Shown one piece after another: positions 1 through 8,256 of a stretch of 17,887 nucleotides of DNA. The notes below the pieces were generated by a model. The model was not told where the DNA came from. It saw nothing but the letters and a program-made list of their open reading frames with translations, and did no database searches. The DNA is from Planctomycetaceae bacterium (GTDB lineage Bacteria; Planctomycetota; Planctomycetia; Pirellulales; Lacipirellulaceae). The translations under genes were made by a program, and so were the position numbers. Location of the stretch: contig PATG01000092.1 in assembly GCA_002713555.1 (NCBI GenBank), positions 19,008-36,894 of the forward strand, given 5' to 3'. Each line of letters begins with the position of its first letter. Within the stretch, counting starts at the first letter, position 1.

Positions 1-683
1 GTAGCGGCGGCCCAAATGTTGACATCAATCTTGAAGATCTGTTTGGGGGAAGTGGACTAGGAGGCGGTGGCTTCGCAGATATTTTCAAGAACTTCAGCCA
101 GCGAGGAAAACGAAGCCCCCGACGCCAAGCCCCCACACGTGGTGCGAATATTGAACAAGAATTGACTGTACCCTTTACGAGTGCCATTCTGGGAGGAGAA
201 GCCCAGATTGCCGTACAAAGGGCAAATGGCAAGATCGAAACGATTCAAGTAAAGATTCCTGCAGGAATCGAATCGGGTAAAAAAATACGACTCCGAAATC
301 AAGGCAACCCAAGTAACGATGGGGGATCCCATGGAGATCTCTTGATCAAAGTTCAAGTAGCTCCACATCCCTTTTTTCGCCGACAAGGCAAACGTCTTGA
401 TTTACGTGTTCCCATCACTCTGGCCGAAGCAATACGTGGAGCAAAAATCGATGTGCCGACTCCACACGGCACAATCACACTGACAGTACCCCCCAATGCT
501 TCCAGTGGCAGGAAGTTGAGGGTTAAGGGCCATGGCGTAAAAAGTCAGAATGGTGCCGCAGGTGATTTATTTGCAGAATTGCTCGTGATGTTACCTGATG
601 AATTTTCCTCTGATGATCGCGAACAGATTCTACTGCTTAGTGAAAAGTATCAAGAGGATCTCCGTTCAGAACTGCAATGGTAG
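1..683 (+). CDS. dnaJ: DnaJ-type co-chaperone, C-terminal part (5' end outside window)
   Basis: This is the end of a Hsp40 co-chaperone, which delivers unfolded clients to DnaK and stimulates its ATPase. The frame is open from base 3, giving 226 residues; the TTG at 162 is an internal Leu codon, not a start. Seen in order: the end of a Gly/Phe-rich linker (FGGSGLGGGGFADIF), substrate-binding domain I from about residue 53 (TVPFTSAILGGEAQIAV, then IPAGIESGKKIRLRNQG) and domain II (ITLAEAIRGAKIDVPTPHG, then VPPNASSGRKLRVKGHG). There are no CxxCxGxG zinc-finger repeats between linker and domain I, so this is a class B (CbpA-like) protein rather than a classical class A DnaJ. The J domain lies upstream of the window. 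The last codons overlap the next gene (ATGGTAG), which suggests co-translation. The family assignment is firm; which DnaJ paralogue it is cannot be told. Confidence 0.9.
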   Translation, partial: SGGPNVDINLEDLFGGSGLGGGGFADIFKNFSQRGKRSPRRQAPTRGANIEQELTVPFTSAILGGEAQIAVQRANGKIETIQVKIPAGIESGKKIRLRNQGNPSNDGGSHGDLLIKVQVAPHPFFRRQGKRLDLRVPITLAEAIRGAKIDVPTPHGTITLTVPPNASSGRKLRVKGHGVKSQNGAAGDLFAELLVMLPDEFSSDDREQILLLSEKYQEDLRSELQW

Positions 684-1021
684 ATCTTTTGCCAATCACC
701 TGGGTGCACGACAGTGTCGATTGGCTATTAGCCCAAGAAAACGTTTCGCCAGTACAAATCCCTGAACCAACACGCACTGCGGCCATGATGGCTCTCTTGG
801 CCATTGCCCTTTTAGGATTGTTACTTGTCGTATTCATATTACTGGGAGGCCATTGGGTACGACGGTTGGGCAAACATCGACGCGGTCCGGTAGTACCACC
901 CGATAGATTACCTGGCCAACTTGGACCTGGCCACTCTGGATCTGCTCACACAAAAAGAAAGCTTCCCCCTGACATTGATACTGATGAAACTTTTCGTATA
1001 GATGACACGCTGGATACATGA
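677..1021 (+). CDS. Small single-pass membrane protein of unknown function
   Basis: The product has 114 residues and I do not recognise the family. A short N-terminal segment (residues 1-34) is followed by one hydrophobic helix of about 24 residues (MMALLAIALLGLLLVVFILL, near residues 36-60). Then comes a basic patch (RRLGKHRRG), which by the positive-inside rule suggests a cytoplasmic C-terminus, and a Pro/Gly-rich tail ending in acidic residues. Its ATG overlaps the dnaJ stop in ATGGTAG, so translation is probably coupled to the chaperone gene and no separate ribosome binding site is needed. The overlap and the clean transmembrane pattern argue that it is real. A role with the J-domain protein at the membrane is only a guess from position. 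Confidence 0.7.
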   Translation: MVDLLPITWVHDSVDWLLAQENVSPVQIPEPTRTAAMMALLAIALLGLLLVVFILLGGHWVRRLGKHRRGPVVPPDRLPGQLGPGHSGSAHTKRKLPPDIDTDETFRIDDTLDT

Positions 1022-1199
1022 TTCTTACAGAATAAAGATATTTCGGGGTTTAGAAAAACTGTGCAATTCCAGCAGTGCCTTGTGGATTGATACAGAACTA
1101 CAATGCCCCTTTCCTGACATGATTGCCCGTAGTACCAACCTTTTAACTTTGTGAACCATTTAGATCCGCACATCCCTGAATTCTATTCCACGAAATCTC

Positions 1200-1205
1200 T
1201 ATAAT
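1200..1205 (+). promoter_or_regulatory. Candidate -10 element for rnpA
   Basis: A perfect TATAAT ends only four bases before the rnpA ATG. No Shine-Dalgarno sequence precedes that ATG. If this hexamer is used, transcription would start at or within a couple of bases of the start codon, giving a leaderless or near-leaderless mRNA. The -35 region (around 1177-1182, TGAATT) is poor, so the call is tentative. Confidence 0.3.
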
Positions 1206-1209
1206 CGCG

Positions 1210-1590
1210 ATGCCCCAGTACGGTTTTCCAAAGTCTGTTCGTCTGCTCAAGCCGGCAGAATTTTCCTACGTATTCGAACAACGTTGCAGTAAGGTCGACA
1301 GCCTAATCGTCGTCTATGCTGCATACGGAACTTCTTCTCGACCTCGATTAGGAATGGCCGTATCGCGCAAATTCGGCAATGCCGTAATACGCAATCGATG
1401 GAAGCGTTCGTTAAGAGAAGCTTTCCGAAGGGTCCAGAACGAATTACCACGAAACCTTGATTTGGTTGTTTTACCGCGGCGCGGCGCCAGTCCAGATACG
1501 ATACGTTTACAGTCTTCACTAAAAAAACTTGCTGCATGTAATGCCAGCAAGCTTTCACAAAAGCAACCACCTTTGGAGAATCCATCCTGA
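1210..1590 (+). CDS. rnpA: Ribonuclease P protein component
   Basis: This is the protein subunit of RNase P, which binds the catalytic RNA and the 5' leader of precursor tRNAs during 5' maturation. The 126 residues match the usual family length (about 110-130). Visible landmarks are the N-terminal segment ([15 protein letters not shown], residues 10-24), the central strand ([16 protein letters not shown], 44-59) and the RNR motif ([13 protein letters not shown], 61-73) that contacts the RNA. Upstream in-frame codons offer no better start, and no Shine-Dalgarno sequence precedes the ATG. Downstream it overlaps yidD by four bases, the common rnpA-yidD pairing. The ribosomal protein gene rpmH, normally directly upstream, is absent here; the upstream neighbours are a membrane protein and dnaJ. 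Confidence 0.93.
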   Translation: MPQYGFPKSVRLLKPAEFSYVFEQRCSKVDSLIVVYAAYGTSSRPRLGMAVSRKFGNAVIRNRWKRSLREAFRRVQNELPRNLDLVVLPRRGASPDTIRLQSSLKKLAACNASKLSQKQPPLENPS

Positions 1591-1814
1591 AAACTCTTTG
1601 GCAAATACCGCGATGGTTCCTCATAGGAATAATTCGGTGCTATCAATGGATCATCAGTCCTTGGTTAGGCCCTCGATGTCGATTTAAGCCAACTTGTAGC
1701 ACTTATTTTATTGCTTCACTCAAGAAGCATGGAGCAATTCGAGGTTCTATTCGTGGCATATTACGCATCGGGCGTTGTCATCCCTGGCATCCTGGAGGAT
1801 ACGATCCTCCTTAG
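1587..1814 (+). CDS. yidD: Membrane protein insertion efficiency factor YidD, CTG start
   Basis: YidD is a small, membrane-associated protein that assists YidC-dependent insertion of membrane proteins. The 75 codons read from CTG at 1587 show the family pattern: a hydrophobic start ([18 protein letters not shown], residues 12-29), the core [19 protein letters not shown] (31-49), and the C-terminal [12 protein letters not shown] (64-75) with its conserved Cys and HPGGYDP. There is no ATG, GTG or TTG between the upstream in-frame stop at 1539 and the conserved region. CTG at 1587 sits eight bases after GGAGA (1575-1579) and overlaps the rnpA TGA (CTGA), so it is the natural start. A sequencing error in an original ATG is possible. 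yidC, the usual next gene, is not present. Confidence 0.9.
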   Translation: MKTLWQIPRWFLIGIIRCYQWIISPWLGPRCRFKPTCSTYFIASLKKHGAIRGSIRGILRIGRCHPWHPGGYDPP

Positions 1815-1949
1815 CCATTCTGCAATCATGGCATGGTTGATATACCCAAGCAAGAAATAATCGACTGCTGATTCTTTGTGGCTAAGCATAGGGTGCTAGC
1901 ATGTCCTGCAGTCTCTGTCTTGACCCCTTCTTCTCTGGCTCGTAAGCTT

Positions 1950-1974
1950 CTGCCCCATTTTAGGCATGGGGCGG
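1950..1974 (+). other. Stem-loop in the leader of the FlgI-like gene
   Basis: GCCCCAT (1952-1958) pairs with ATGGGGC (1966-1972) around a seven-base loop, and the stem extends outward by a T-G and a C-G pair. It lies about 60 bases before the start of the FlgI-like gene. There is no T-run, so it does not look like a terminator. It could be a leader structure or chance; the stretch 1815-2033 holds nothing else I can name. Confidence 0.35.
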
Positions 1975-2033
1975 ACCGGGTACATCTTGCCCGCATACCC
2001 CCTCTCATGTTGACCAGTAGGAGAACCATCGTG

Positions 2034-3746
2034 ATGCATCACGAGGCTGATAAGCCAATTCGTAGTATAGGCTTTGCTATGCTTGCATTGACTATCCTGG
2101 CAACAGGGTGCATGGGACCTGTACTCAGACAACAAAGCCCTGCGGTGCAAATACCAGAAGACGACTCCCCAGATACAAATCTCATTGGAGATGTAGCGCA
2201 TCCGTACGGCATGGGATACGTCAAATTAGAAGCAGTGGCACTCGTGACAGGACTTCAAGGAACAGGCGAAGACCCACAACCCTCTCCACAACGGGCTGCC
2301 ATGCTGGGCGAGATGAACCGTCGTGAAGTCGAGAATCCCAATCAAGTATTGGCGTCTCCCAATACGGCTTTAGTCTTAGTGCGTGGCCTACTAAAGCCTG
2401 GAATTGAGGCGGGGGAGCAATTTGATATTGAAGTTCGTGCACCATCACGGAGCAGCACAATCAGCCTGCGAGGTGGACAACTCCTCGAAACGCGCCTTAC
2501 AGAGATGGCCGTCTTAGGAGGCCAAATACGCCAAGGGCATTTAATGGCAATTGCCGAAGGTGCCGTGCTTGTTGATCCCAATGCTGATTCTCCTAAAGAC
2601 ATGGCTCGCGCCAGAATAGGTCGTGTGCTTGGCGGTGGACGGGTTCTTAAATCGCGCAGCCTGGGACTCATTCTCGACCATGAGCAGCAATCTGTTCGGA
2701 TGAGCCAATCAATTTCAAAATCTATCAACAAACGTTTCTACAGCTATTTTGAAGGACAACGAAGAGGAGTTGCCACCCCGAAAACGGATGAATACATCGA
2801 GCTTAAGTTACATCCACGTTACAAAGACAATGTTGGTAGATATATGCGTATTGTGCGAAACATTGCAATTGGCGAGTCCCATTTGCAGTCACAATCCCGC
2901 CTGCAATTGCTCAACAATCAATTGACCGACCCAATTACCTCTGCTTCTGCTGCCTTACGTTTAGAAGCAATTGGTAGTGAGCAAGCCATTGAAGTTCTTA
3001 AACAAGGACTCCTTGATGAAGACCCGGAAGTGCGTTTTTATGCTGCTGAAGCGCTCGCATATTTAGATATTACAGAAGCAATCAACCCCCTCACTGCCAT
3101 TACTAAAGAGGAGCCCGCCTTTCGTGCACATGCATTAGTTGCCTTAAGTGCTATGGACGATGGTGCTGCATACGAGCAATTGCGCACACTTTTACAAGTG
3201 AAGAGTGCTGAAACTCGCTATGGTGCCTTCCGAGCACTCACAGCCATGGCCCCGAATGATTCGTTGGTTCGTGGAGAATTAATGAACGAAAAATTCAGAT
3301 ACCACGTGCTCGATATTCCAGGCGTATCCATGGTCCATGTCACCAGTAGCCGCCGTCCAGAGATCGTTCTTTTTGGCAAAGACCATCCCCTGCAATTGCC
3401 ATTGGTATTGGATGCTGGCCCCCACATCCTGGTGAACGGTCTTAGTGGAGGAGAAGTCAAAATCACTCGTTTTGGAGAAACGACACAGCAGCGTGTTGTT
3501 TCCAATAATCTTAATGATGTAATTCGTACTGTTGTCGAATTGGGAGGAGAATATCCTGACGTTGTGCAAATGATACAGCAAGCTAAAGACACAGGTTGCA
3601 TGACGAGTCGCTTTAAGATTAATGCATTGCCTACAGGGGGCAATGAGATTTTGGAATCAAACCAAGACAACCTCGCAGATAGTGAAATTTCTGATTCCTA
3701 TCAAATCCAAACACCTCAACCAGAGTTGTTCGGCAAGAAGAGCTAA
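2034..3746 (+). CDS. FlgI-like (P-ring type) lipoprotein with inserted HEAT repeats
   Basis: The product has 570 residues from ATG 2034; GTG 2031 is an alternative. GGAGA at 2020-2024 supports this start, and reading further upstream would place non-signal sequence before a lipoprotein signal. Residues 9-26 form a signal ending in the lipobox LATGC (Cys26). Residues about 59-280 follow FlgI: VALVTGLQGTGED, a central NTALVLVRGLLKPGIEAGEQ, LRGGQLLETRL, ARIGRVLGGGRVLKSRSLGL and VGRYMRIVRNIAI. Residues about 300-400 are HEAT-type helical repeats (ALRLEAIGSEQAIEVLKQGL, VRFYAAEALAYLD, FRAHALVALSAMDD, TRYGAFRALTAM). The C-terminus returns to FlgI with NNLNDVIRTVVELGGEYPDV and MIQQAKDTGCMTSRFKI, matching the family's last helices. 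In flagella FlgI forms the P ring around the rod. Here no flagellar gene is nearby and the protein is probably lipid-anchored, so an envelope ring or scaffold role is inferred, not shown. Confidence 0.75.
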   Translation: MHHEADKPIRSIGFAMLALTILATGCMGPVLRQQSPAVQIPEDDSPDTNLIGDVAHPYGMGYVKLEAVALVTGLQGTGEDPQPSPQRAAMLGEMNRREVENPNQVLASPNTALVLVRGLLKPGIEAGEQFDIEVRAPSRSSTISLRGGQLLETRLTEMAVLGGQIRQGHLMAIAEGAVLVDPNADSPKDMARARIGRVLGGGRVLKSRSLGLILDHEQQSVRMSQSISKSINKRFYSYFEGQRRGVATPKTDEYIELKLHPRYKDNVGRYMRIVRNIAIGESHLQSQSRLQLLNNQLTDPITSASAALRLEAIGSEQAIEVLKQGLLDEDPEVRFYAAEALAYLDITEAINPLTAITKEEPAFRAHALVALSAMDDGAAYEQLRTLLQVKSAETRYGAFRALTAMAPNDSLVRGELMNEKFRYHVLDIPGVSMVHVTSSRRPEIVLFGKDHPLQLPLVLDAGPHILVNGLSGGEVKITRFGETTQQRVVSNNLNDVIRTVVELGGEYPDVVQMIQQAKDTGCMTSRFKINALPTGGNEILESNQDNLADSEISDSYQIQTPQPELFGKKS

Positions 3747-3777
3747 AGTCCATCCAATGACACACTTGCATTTATCA

Positions 3778-3796
3778 AGAAGAAGCAACTTCTTTT
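3778..3796 (+). terminator. Weak candidate terminator after the FlgI-like gene
   Basis: AAGAAG (3780-3785) pairs with CTTCTT (3789-3794) across a CAA loop, extended by two further pairs including one G-T, and runs straight into T-rich sequence. The stem is AT-rich and therefore weak. The remainder of 3747-3952 shows no gene and no clear promoter for smc. Confidence 0.3.
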
Positions 3797-3952
3797 AGAA
3801 ACACTTTTTAACTAACAACCAATTCATTCCACACCTCCGCGCTTACGAAACACGTGACCAGGATTTCATACTCTGAAAACGCCTACCACGAAATCCCATA
3901 AAAGAACGCTTCACTATTTCACTTTTTCCATTGCTCGCTTACATTCCTGCAC

Positions 3953-6900
3953 ATGTTCAAAGCCCTGGAACTAAACGGCTTCAAAAGCTTTGCCGATCGC
4001 ACTCGGTTTGAGTTCCCTTCTGGAATCACTTCTGTGGTTGGTCCGAATGGTTCGGGCAAGTCGAATGTTGTAGACGCCATCAAGTGGGTTTTGGGGGCAC
4101 AAAGTGCCAAAGCTTTGCGAGGCAAGGAGATGACCGATGTCATTTTCAGTGGCACAAGCAGTCGACGGCAAACTGGCTCTGCCGAAGTAACACTTATTTT
4201 TGACAATTCAACTGGCATTCTCGACTTTGATGCTGACGAAGTCCAAATCACCCGACGCGTGTACCGTAGTGGTGAAGGGGAATACCTGATTAATCGTCAA
4301 CAAGTGCGATTACGCGATATCCGAGAGGTGTTTGCTGGCACGGGTGTTTCGACTGGTGCTTACAGCATTATTGAACAAGGGAAAGTCGATGCCCTATTGC
4401 AGTCTTCACCCCGTGAGCGACGTCTCATCTTTGAAGAAGCGGCAGGCGTAAGTCGATTTAAGCTCAAGCGTCAGGAGGCGGCGCGACGTCTAGAACGTGT
4501 TGAACAGAATTTACTACGTCTCTCTGATATCGTAGATGAACTTGATTCGCGTCTTCGGAGCGTGCGATCTCAGGCAGGTAGAGCACGTAAGTACAAGGAG
4601 CAATCCGACAGGCTCAAAGAACTGCGTACACAGGCAGCACTTACTGACTGGCGTGATCTTACATATCAGCAGAAGAAACTTCAAGACGCTGCAAATGACA
4701 AACGCAAAGCCAGTGAAGAATTACAACTTCAAGTTACAACGAGTGATCAACAACTTGTAACGGCCGAATCCGAAACCGATCGTTTACAAAACGAGCTGAA
4801 TAAGACCAGCGATCAGGCAGCAAACGCCCGAGAACGTATTGCCCAATGTGAATCTACTCGCCGCAGCCAACTCGCACGTTGTGATGAACTCGAGCAAGAA
4901 ACAGAGCGACTCAAGCAGCAGTTGCTGGTTATGACTTCACGGGCCGGAGATGCAGAACAGTTGGTTTCAGAAACGGAACTTGAACTTGAAACTGCCGAAA
5001 ATCAGTACAACACACTACATCAAGATGTTCACTCCCAACAAACCCAATTAGATCTGGTTCAAAAGTCTCTCGCCCAATGTCGAACCAAAAACGAATCGTA
5101 TCGCAATGATCACACGGCCACACTACGTGCAGCAACAGAATTAGAACATCAAATCCACGCCCTCGAGTCCGAACGCACACGCATTCTAGCTACAAAGGAG
5201 CGTCTTCAAGAGCAACTCCAGCATGCTGAGTTAAACCGATCTGAGCTTGCACAACAACTTGGGCAAATCCAGAAATCTCTCCAAACCTCTGAAATTGAAA
5301 CTAAAGAGGCTTTGCAGCGATTTACTCAAGTGCAAGAAAAATTGGAGGCAGACCGTCAGCTACTTTCTAAATCTCAATCTCAATTGGCGGATCTACGGGG
5401 TAGGTTAGTAGGTGGACGAGAACGCGCCATTGTACTTGAGGAACTAGAGCGCCGACTGGATGGGTTGAGTGCTGGTACTAAAGAAGCACTCAAAAGGTCC
5501 CAAGAACAACCTGAAGGGCCTTTTGGTTGCATACGTGGTATTGTCGCCGACTTATTGAACGTTGACGCCGACAGTGCTGCACTCGTAGAGACGGCACTGG
5601 GCGAACGTGCCAATTATTTACTTATTGAAAAAGCTGACCCATCCTTCTTCACAATGGTCGAAAGCGATTGGGCTGGACGGACGAGTTTTTTAAGACTCGA
5701 CGTACCCTTGCCTGCCAGCGCTGTAGACCGCATTGATCTAAGTCGTGAACCAGGAGTTATGGGTCGTGCAGACCAGTTTGTCGAATCGGCTCCAGATTTA
5801 GCAACTCTTACGCGTCGATTATTAGGGCGTTGGTGGTTTGTTGATGCCTTACCAACTGCAATACGGTTGGCCAATGGTGTCGGGCGTGGCTTAAATTATG
5901 TAACTGTTGTAGGCGAAGTACTTGCGGCTGATGGCACTTTTATTGTAGGACCACGACAATCCACAACTGGATTACTATCACGTCGTAGTGAATTACGCGC
6001 TCTTATCGACGAAATCCATGAAATGGAGGCTCAATCAGAACAGAAAGAAGCAATATGCAAAAAACTGGAAAATACCATCAAGCAAGATGATCAAAAACTT
6101 AAAGAGTATTCCGTCACACACAAGCAGTTTGCTGAACAACTCGGACAAGTTCAACTTAAATACGCGGCAATGCGAGAACGCGCAGATCAAGCCGATCGAC
6201 AATTTACTGCTGCTAAAAAAGATTTATCAACAGCCTATAAAGATGTCGACTCCTCAGGGAAAGATCTGAAAGAACACTGCAAATCATTGGCCAATTACCA
6301 AGCCAATTTAGAAGAACTCAACAAGTCCATTCACGAATGGTCTGACAAAAATAATCAGCTCGAAGAAAAGCAAACAGCTCTGCAAAAATCGGTTTCTGAC
6401 CAGCGTGTCGCGTTGGCTCGCAGCGAGCAACGTCGAAATGGCTTGCGAGGACAAATGGAGCAATTCGAGCGTGACCATGAAGAACACGACAGGGCACTTG
6501 CCGAGACCCGTCATCGCGATGCTGAGTGCCAACAGCAGCAGCAATCCTTAAAACAGTCGGTTCAGAATCTTGGAGACGAACTAGCTGAACTCTACCAGAC
6601 GAAAGAAAAACTTTCTTCTGATTCTCAATCGCTCAGCCAGAAGCATGCTGAGCAACGAAAACAACGCTCAGAACTGCTTCAAAGGGGTGATTTATTGCGT
6701 GAACAGCTACTCAATAGCCAGAGCACCCTGCAACAAGCTGAACTTCGATTGCAGCAAATTCAGCAGAAGCGAGCGGACATGGGGGCACGCATGTCTGATG
6801 ACTACGACATTGACCTGGCTGCATTGGCTGCAACAGAAACTCCAGTAGAACTTGGTCCACGTGAAGAGATTGATCAGGAAATTAATACTCTTAGACAAAA

Positions 6901-7564
6901 GCTCCAAAACATTGGTCCCGTAAATATAGAAGCACTCTCGGAGCTAGAAGCCGTTGAAGATCGTCACACGAACCTATCACAGCAATACGAAGATTTACGC
7001 AAAGCCAAAATCCAACTCGAGCAATTGGTCGCTCAAATAAACACTGAGAGCCGTGACCTATTTATCAAAGCGCTCGATGTAATTCGAGGCCATTTCCAAG
7101 AGCTCTACGGCAATCTTTTTGGCGGTGGTGAAGCCGATATCATTATCGACAATAGTGAAATTGAAGACGTACTGGAATGCGGTATAGAAATTATCGCACG
7201 TCCTCCAGGCAAGCAACCCCGCAGTATTTCGCTTCTTTCTGGCGGCGAACGCACACTAACCTGTGTTGCTTTGCTACTGGCAATTTTCCGCAGTCGCCCG
7301 AGTCCCTTCTGCGTGCTGGACGAAGTCGATGCAGCCCTCGATGAAGCCAATATTGTCCGATTTGTCGATGTTCTAAAAGAATTTATGAGTTCAACGCAAT
7401 TCATAATCATCACGCACTCAAAGCGGACTATGTCGTGTGCTGACACGTTGTACGGAATCACCATGCAAGAATCAGGAATCTCAAAACGAGTCTCAGTCCG
7501 ATTTGAAGATGTATCGGAAGATGGTCATATTCGAGAAAGTGATAGCAAGGCAAAAGCGGCCTGA
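3953..7564 (+). CDS. smc: Chromosome segregation/condensation ATPase SMC
   Basis: SMC dimers load on DNA with ScpA/ScpB and organise and segregate the chromosome. The 1203 residues match bacterial SMC. Domains in order: N-terminal ATPase half with LNGFKSFADRTRFEFPSGIT and Walker A GPNGSGKSN (30-38); a Q-loop region (GAYSIIEQGKVD, about 137-148); first coiled coil about 165-515; hinge about 520-670 (GPFGCIRGIVADLLNVDADS through TVVGEVLAADGTFIVGPRQ); second coiled coil about 680-1050; C-terminal half with signature LLSGGER (1094-1100) and Walker B FCVLDEVDAALDEA (from 1119; catalytic Glu1124). The start is fixed by family alignment, although no Shine-Dalgarno sequence is visible before it. scpA and scpB are not in the window. 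All catalytic elements are intact. Confidence 0.97.
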   Translation: MFKALELNGFKSFADRTRFEFPSGITSVVGPNGSGKSNVVDAIKWVLGAQSAKALRGKEMTDVIFSGTSSRRQTGSAEVTLIFDNSTGILDFDADEVQITRRVYRSGEGEYLINRQQVRLRDIREVFAGTGVSTGAYSIIEQGKVDALLQSSPRERRLIFEEAAGVSRFKLKRQEAARRLERVEQNLLRLSDIVDELDSRLRSVRSQAGRARKYKEQSDRLKELRTQAALTDWRDLTYQQKKLQDAANDKRKASEELQLQVTTSDQQLVTAESETDRLQNELNKTSDQAANARERIAQCESTRRSQLARCDELEQETERLKQQLLVMTSRAGDAEQLVSETELELETAENQYNTLHQDVHSQQTQLDLVQKSLAQCRTKNESYRNDHTATLRAATELEHQIHALESERTRILATKERLQEQLQHAELNRSELAQQLGQIQKSLQTSEIETKEALQRFTQVQEKLEADRQLLSKSQSQLADLRGRLVGGRERAIVLEELERRLDGLSAGTKEALKRSQEQPEGPFGCIRGIVADLLNVDADSAALVETALGERANYLLIEKADPSFFTMVESDWAGRTSFLRLDVPLPASAVDRIDLSREPGVMGRADQFVESAPDLATLTRRLLGRWWFVDALPTAIRLANGVGRGLNYVTVVGEVLAADGTFIVGPRQSTTGLLSRRSELRALIDEIHEMEAQSEQKEAICKKLENTIKQDDQKLKEYSVTHKQFAEQLGQVQLKYAAMRERADQADRQFTAAKKDLSTAYKDVDSSGKDLKEHCKSLANYQANLEELNKSIHEWSDKNNQLEEKQTALQKSVSDQRVALARSEQRRNGLRGQMEQFERDHEEHDRALAETRHRDAECQQQQQSLKQSVQNLGDELAELYQTKEKLSSDSQSLSQKHAEQRKQRSELLQRGDLLREQLLNSQSTLQQAELRLQQIQQKRADMGARMSDDYDIDLAALAATETPVELGPREEIDQEINTLRQKLQNIGPVNIEALSELEAVEDRHTNLSQQYEDLRKAKIQLEQLVAQINTESRDLFIKALDVIRGHFQELYGNLFGGGEADIIIDNSEIEDVLECGIEIIARPPGKQPRSISLLSGGERTLTCVALLLAIFRSRPSPFCVLDEVDAALDEANIVRFVDVLKEFMSSTQFIIITHSKRTMSCADTLYGITMQESGISKRVSVRFEDVSEDGHIRESDSKAKAA

Positions 7565-7835
7565 TCCTCAAGTAGAAGTACTGGAGACGAGCCTCCCAAC
7601 TTACAATCCTTTTTTCCGTTAATATCCTACCTGGCTCGGTGATTTTGCTTCATCACAGCCCCTATAACCAGTCTTCTCGCCGCAACACGCGAAACTTTCT
7701 AAAGTCAGACCCCCGATTGTATCGAAACTATGTATCGGAAAGGTTGTTCTCGCCAGCACTGGCCACTTTAGGCCAATCCGGCTGATGAGAGCTCCTGCTC
7801 CAAGGGGGGAGCCTGCCAAATATGAAGAGGAGCCA

Positions 7836-7860
7836 GGAATGAGTACCAAGTACTCGATCC
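7836..7860. repeat. Near-perfect 25-base inverted repeat
   Basis: GAGTAC (7841-7846) and GTACTC (7850-7855) flank CAA, and the arms extend outward to GGAAT/GATCC, giving 10 of 11 possible pairs with a three-base loop. No T-run follows, so a simple terminator is unlikely. It could be an RNA hairpin or a protein-binding palindrome. Confidence 0.5.
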
Positions 7861-8131
7861 TTGCACCTTTTATCTGACTTGCTCTCCCTTGCAGCAGTAT
7901 TTCTATTGCAACGTTTTTTTGATGGTGCAATGCGTGTGTAAAGGAGATTGGGAAATAGATGGTTAGGGCGTCTTATTCCTAAAGTCGCTAATCTAACGAA
8001 TTTTGCCAATCTTCCAGTGCTTGCATTGCCGATAAGTACAAACATGACGGAGCGGATCAGAAGGACCTGAACCAAACCAACATGCGATTACAGAGCGTCC
8101 CGACCCAGGTGTGCTCTTAGCAGCAGTGACC

Positions 8132-8256
8132 GGAAACATTTGTTTCCAAAAGAAACCCACTGGCGGGAGGGAATTGATTGCCAGGCTGAGAGTAGACGCT
8201 CAGGACGTCCAAGTTGTGAGATGAAAATCTTGCATCTTGATTAGCAAAACGCAAGA
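8132..8256 (+). promoter_or_regulatory. Run of stem-loops in the leader of the HTH/receiver gene
   Basis: Four inverted repeats follow each other: GGAAAC/GTTTCC (8132-8147, four-base loop), CTGGC/GCCAG (8160-8184), CTGAG/CTCAG (8186-8203, followed by the palindrome GGACGTCC at 8203-8210) and TCTTGC/GCAAGA (8228-8256). The last ends nine bases before the GGAG (8265-8268) that serves the start at 8277. The serial arrangement suggests a structured leader, but each stem is short and any one could be chance. No known riboswitch class was recognised. Confidence 0.3.

Noticed and set aside
1878..2033. N-terminal extension of the FlgI-like gene back to 1878
   Set aside because: It would bury the lipoprotein signal 50 residues inside the protein, and a good ribosome binding site supports 2034.
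5380..5874. Minus-strand open frames inside smc (also around 7105-7464)
   Set aside because: They are antisense to an intact, strongly conserved smc frame and have no protein-family character.
7728..8075. Minus-strand open frames in the smc-regulator gap (also 7619-7930 and 8117-8341)
   Set aside because: Composition is irregular, rich in Ser/Arg/Cys and unlike any family; no ribosome binding site or conserved motif is visible.
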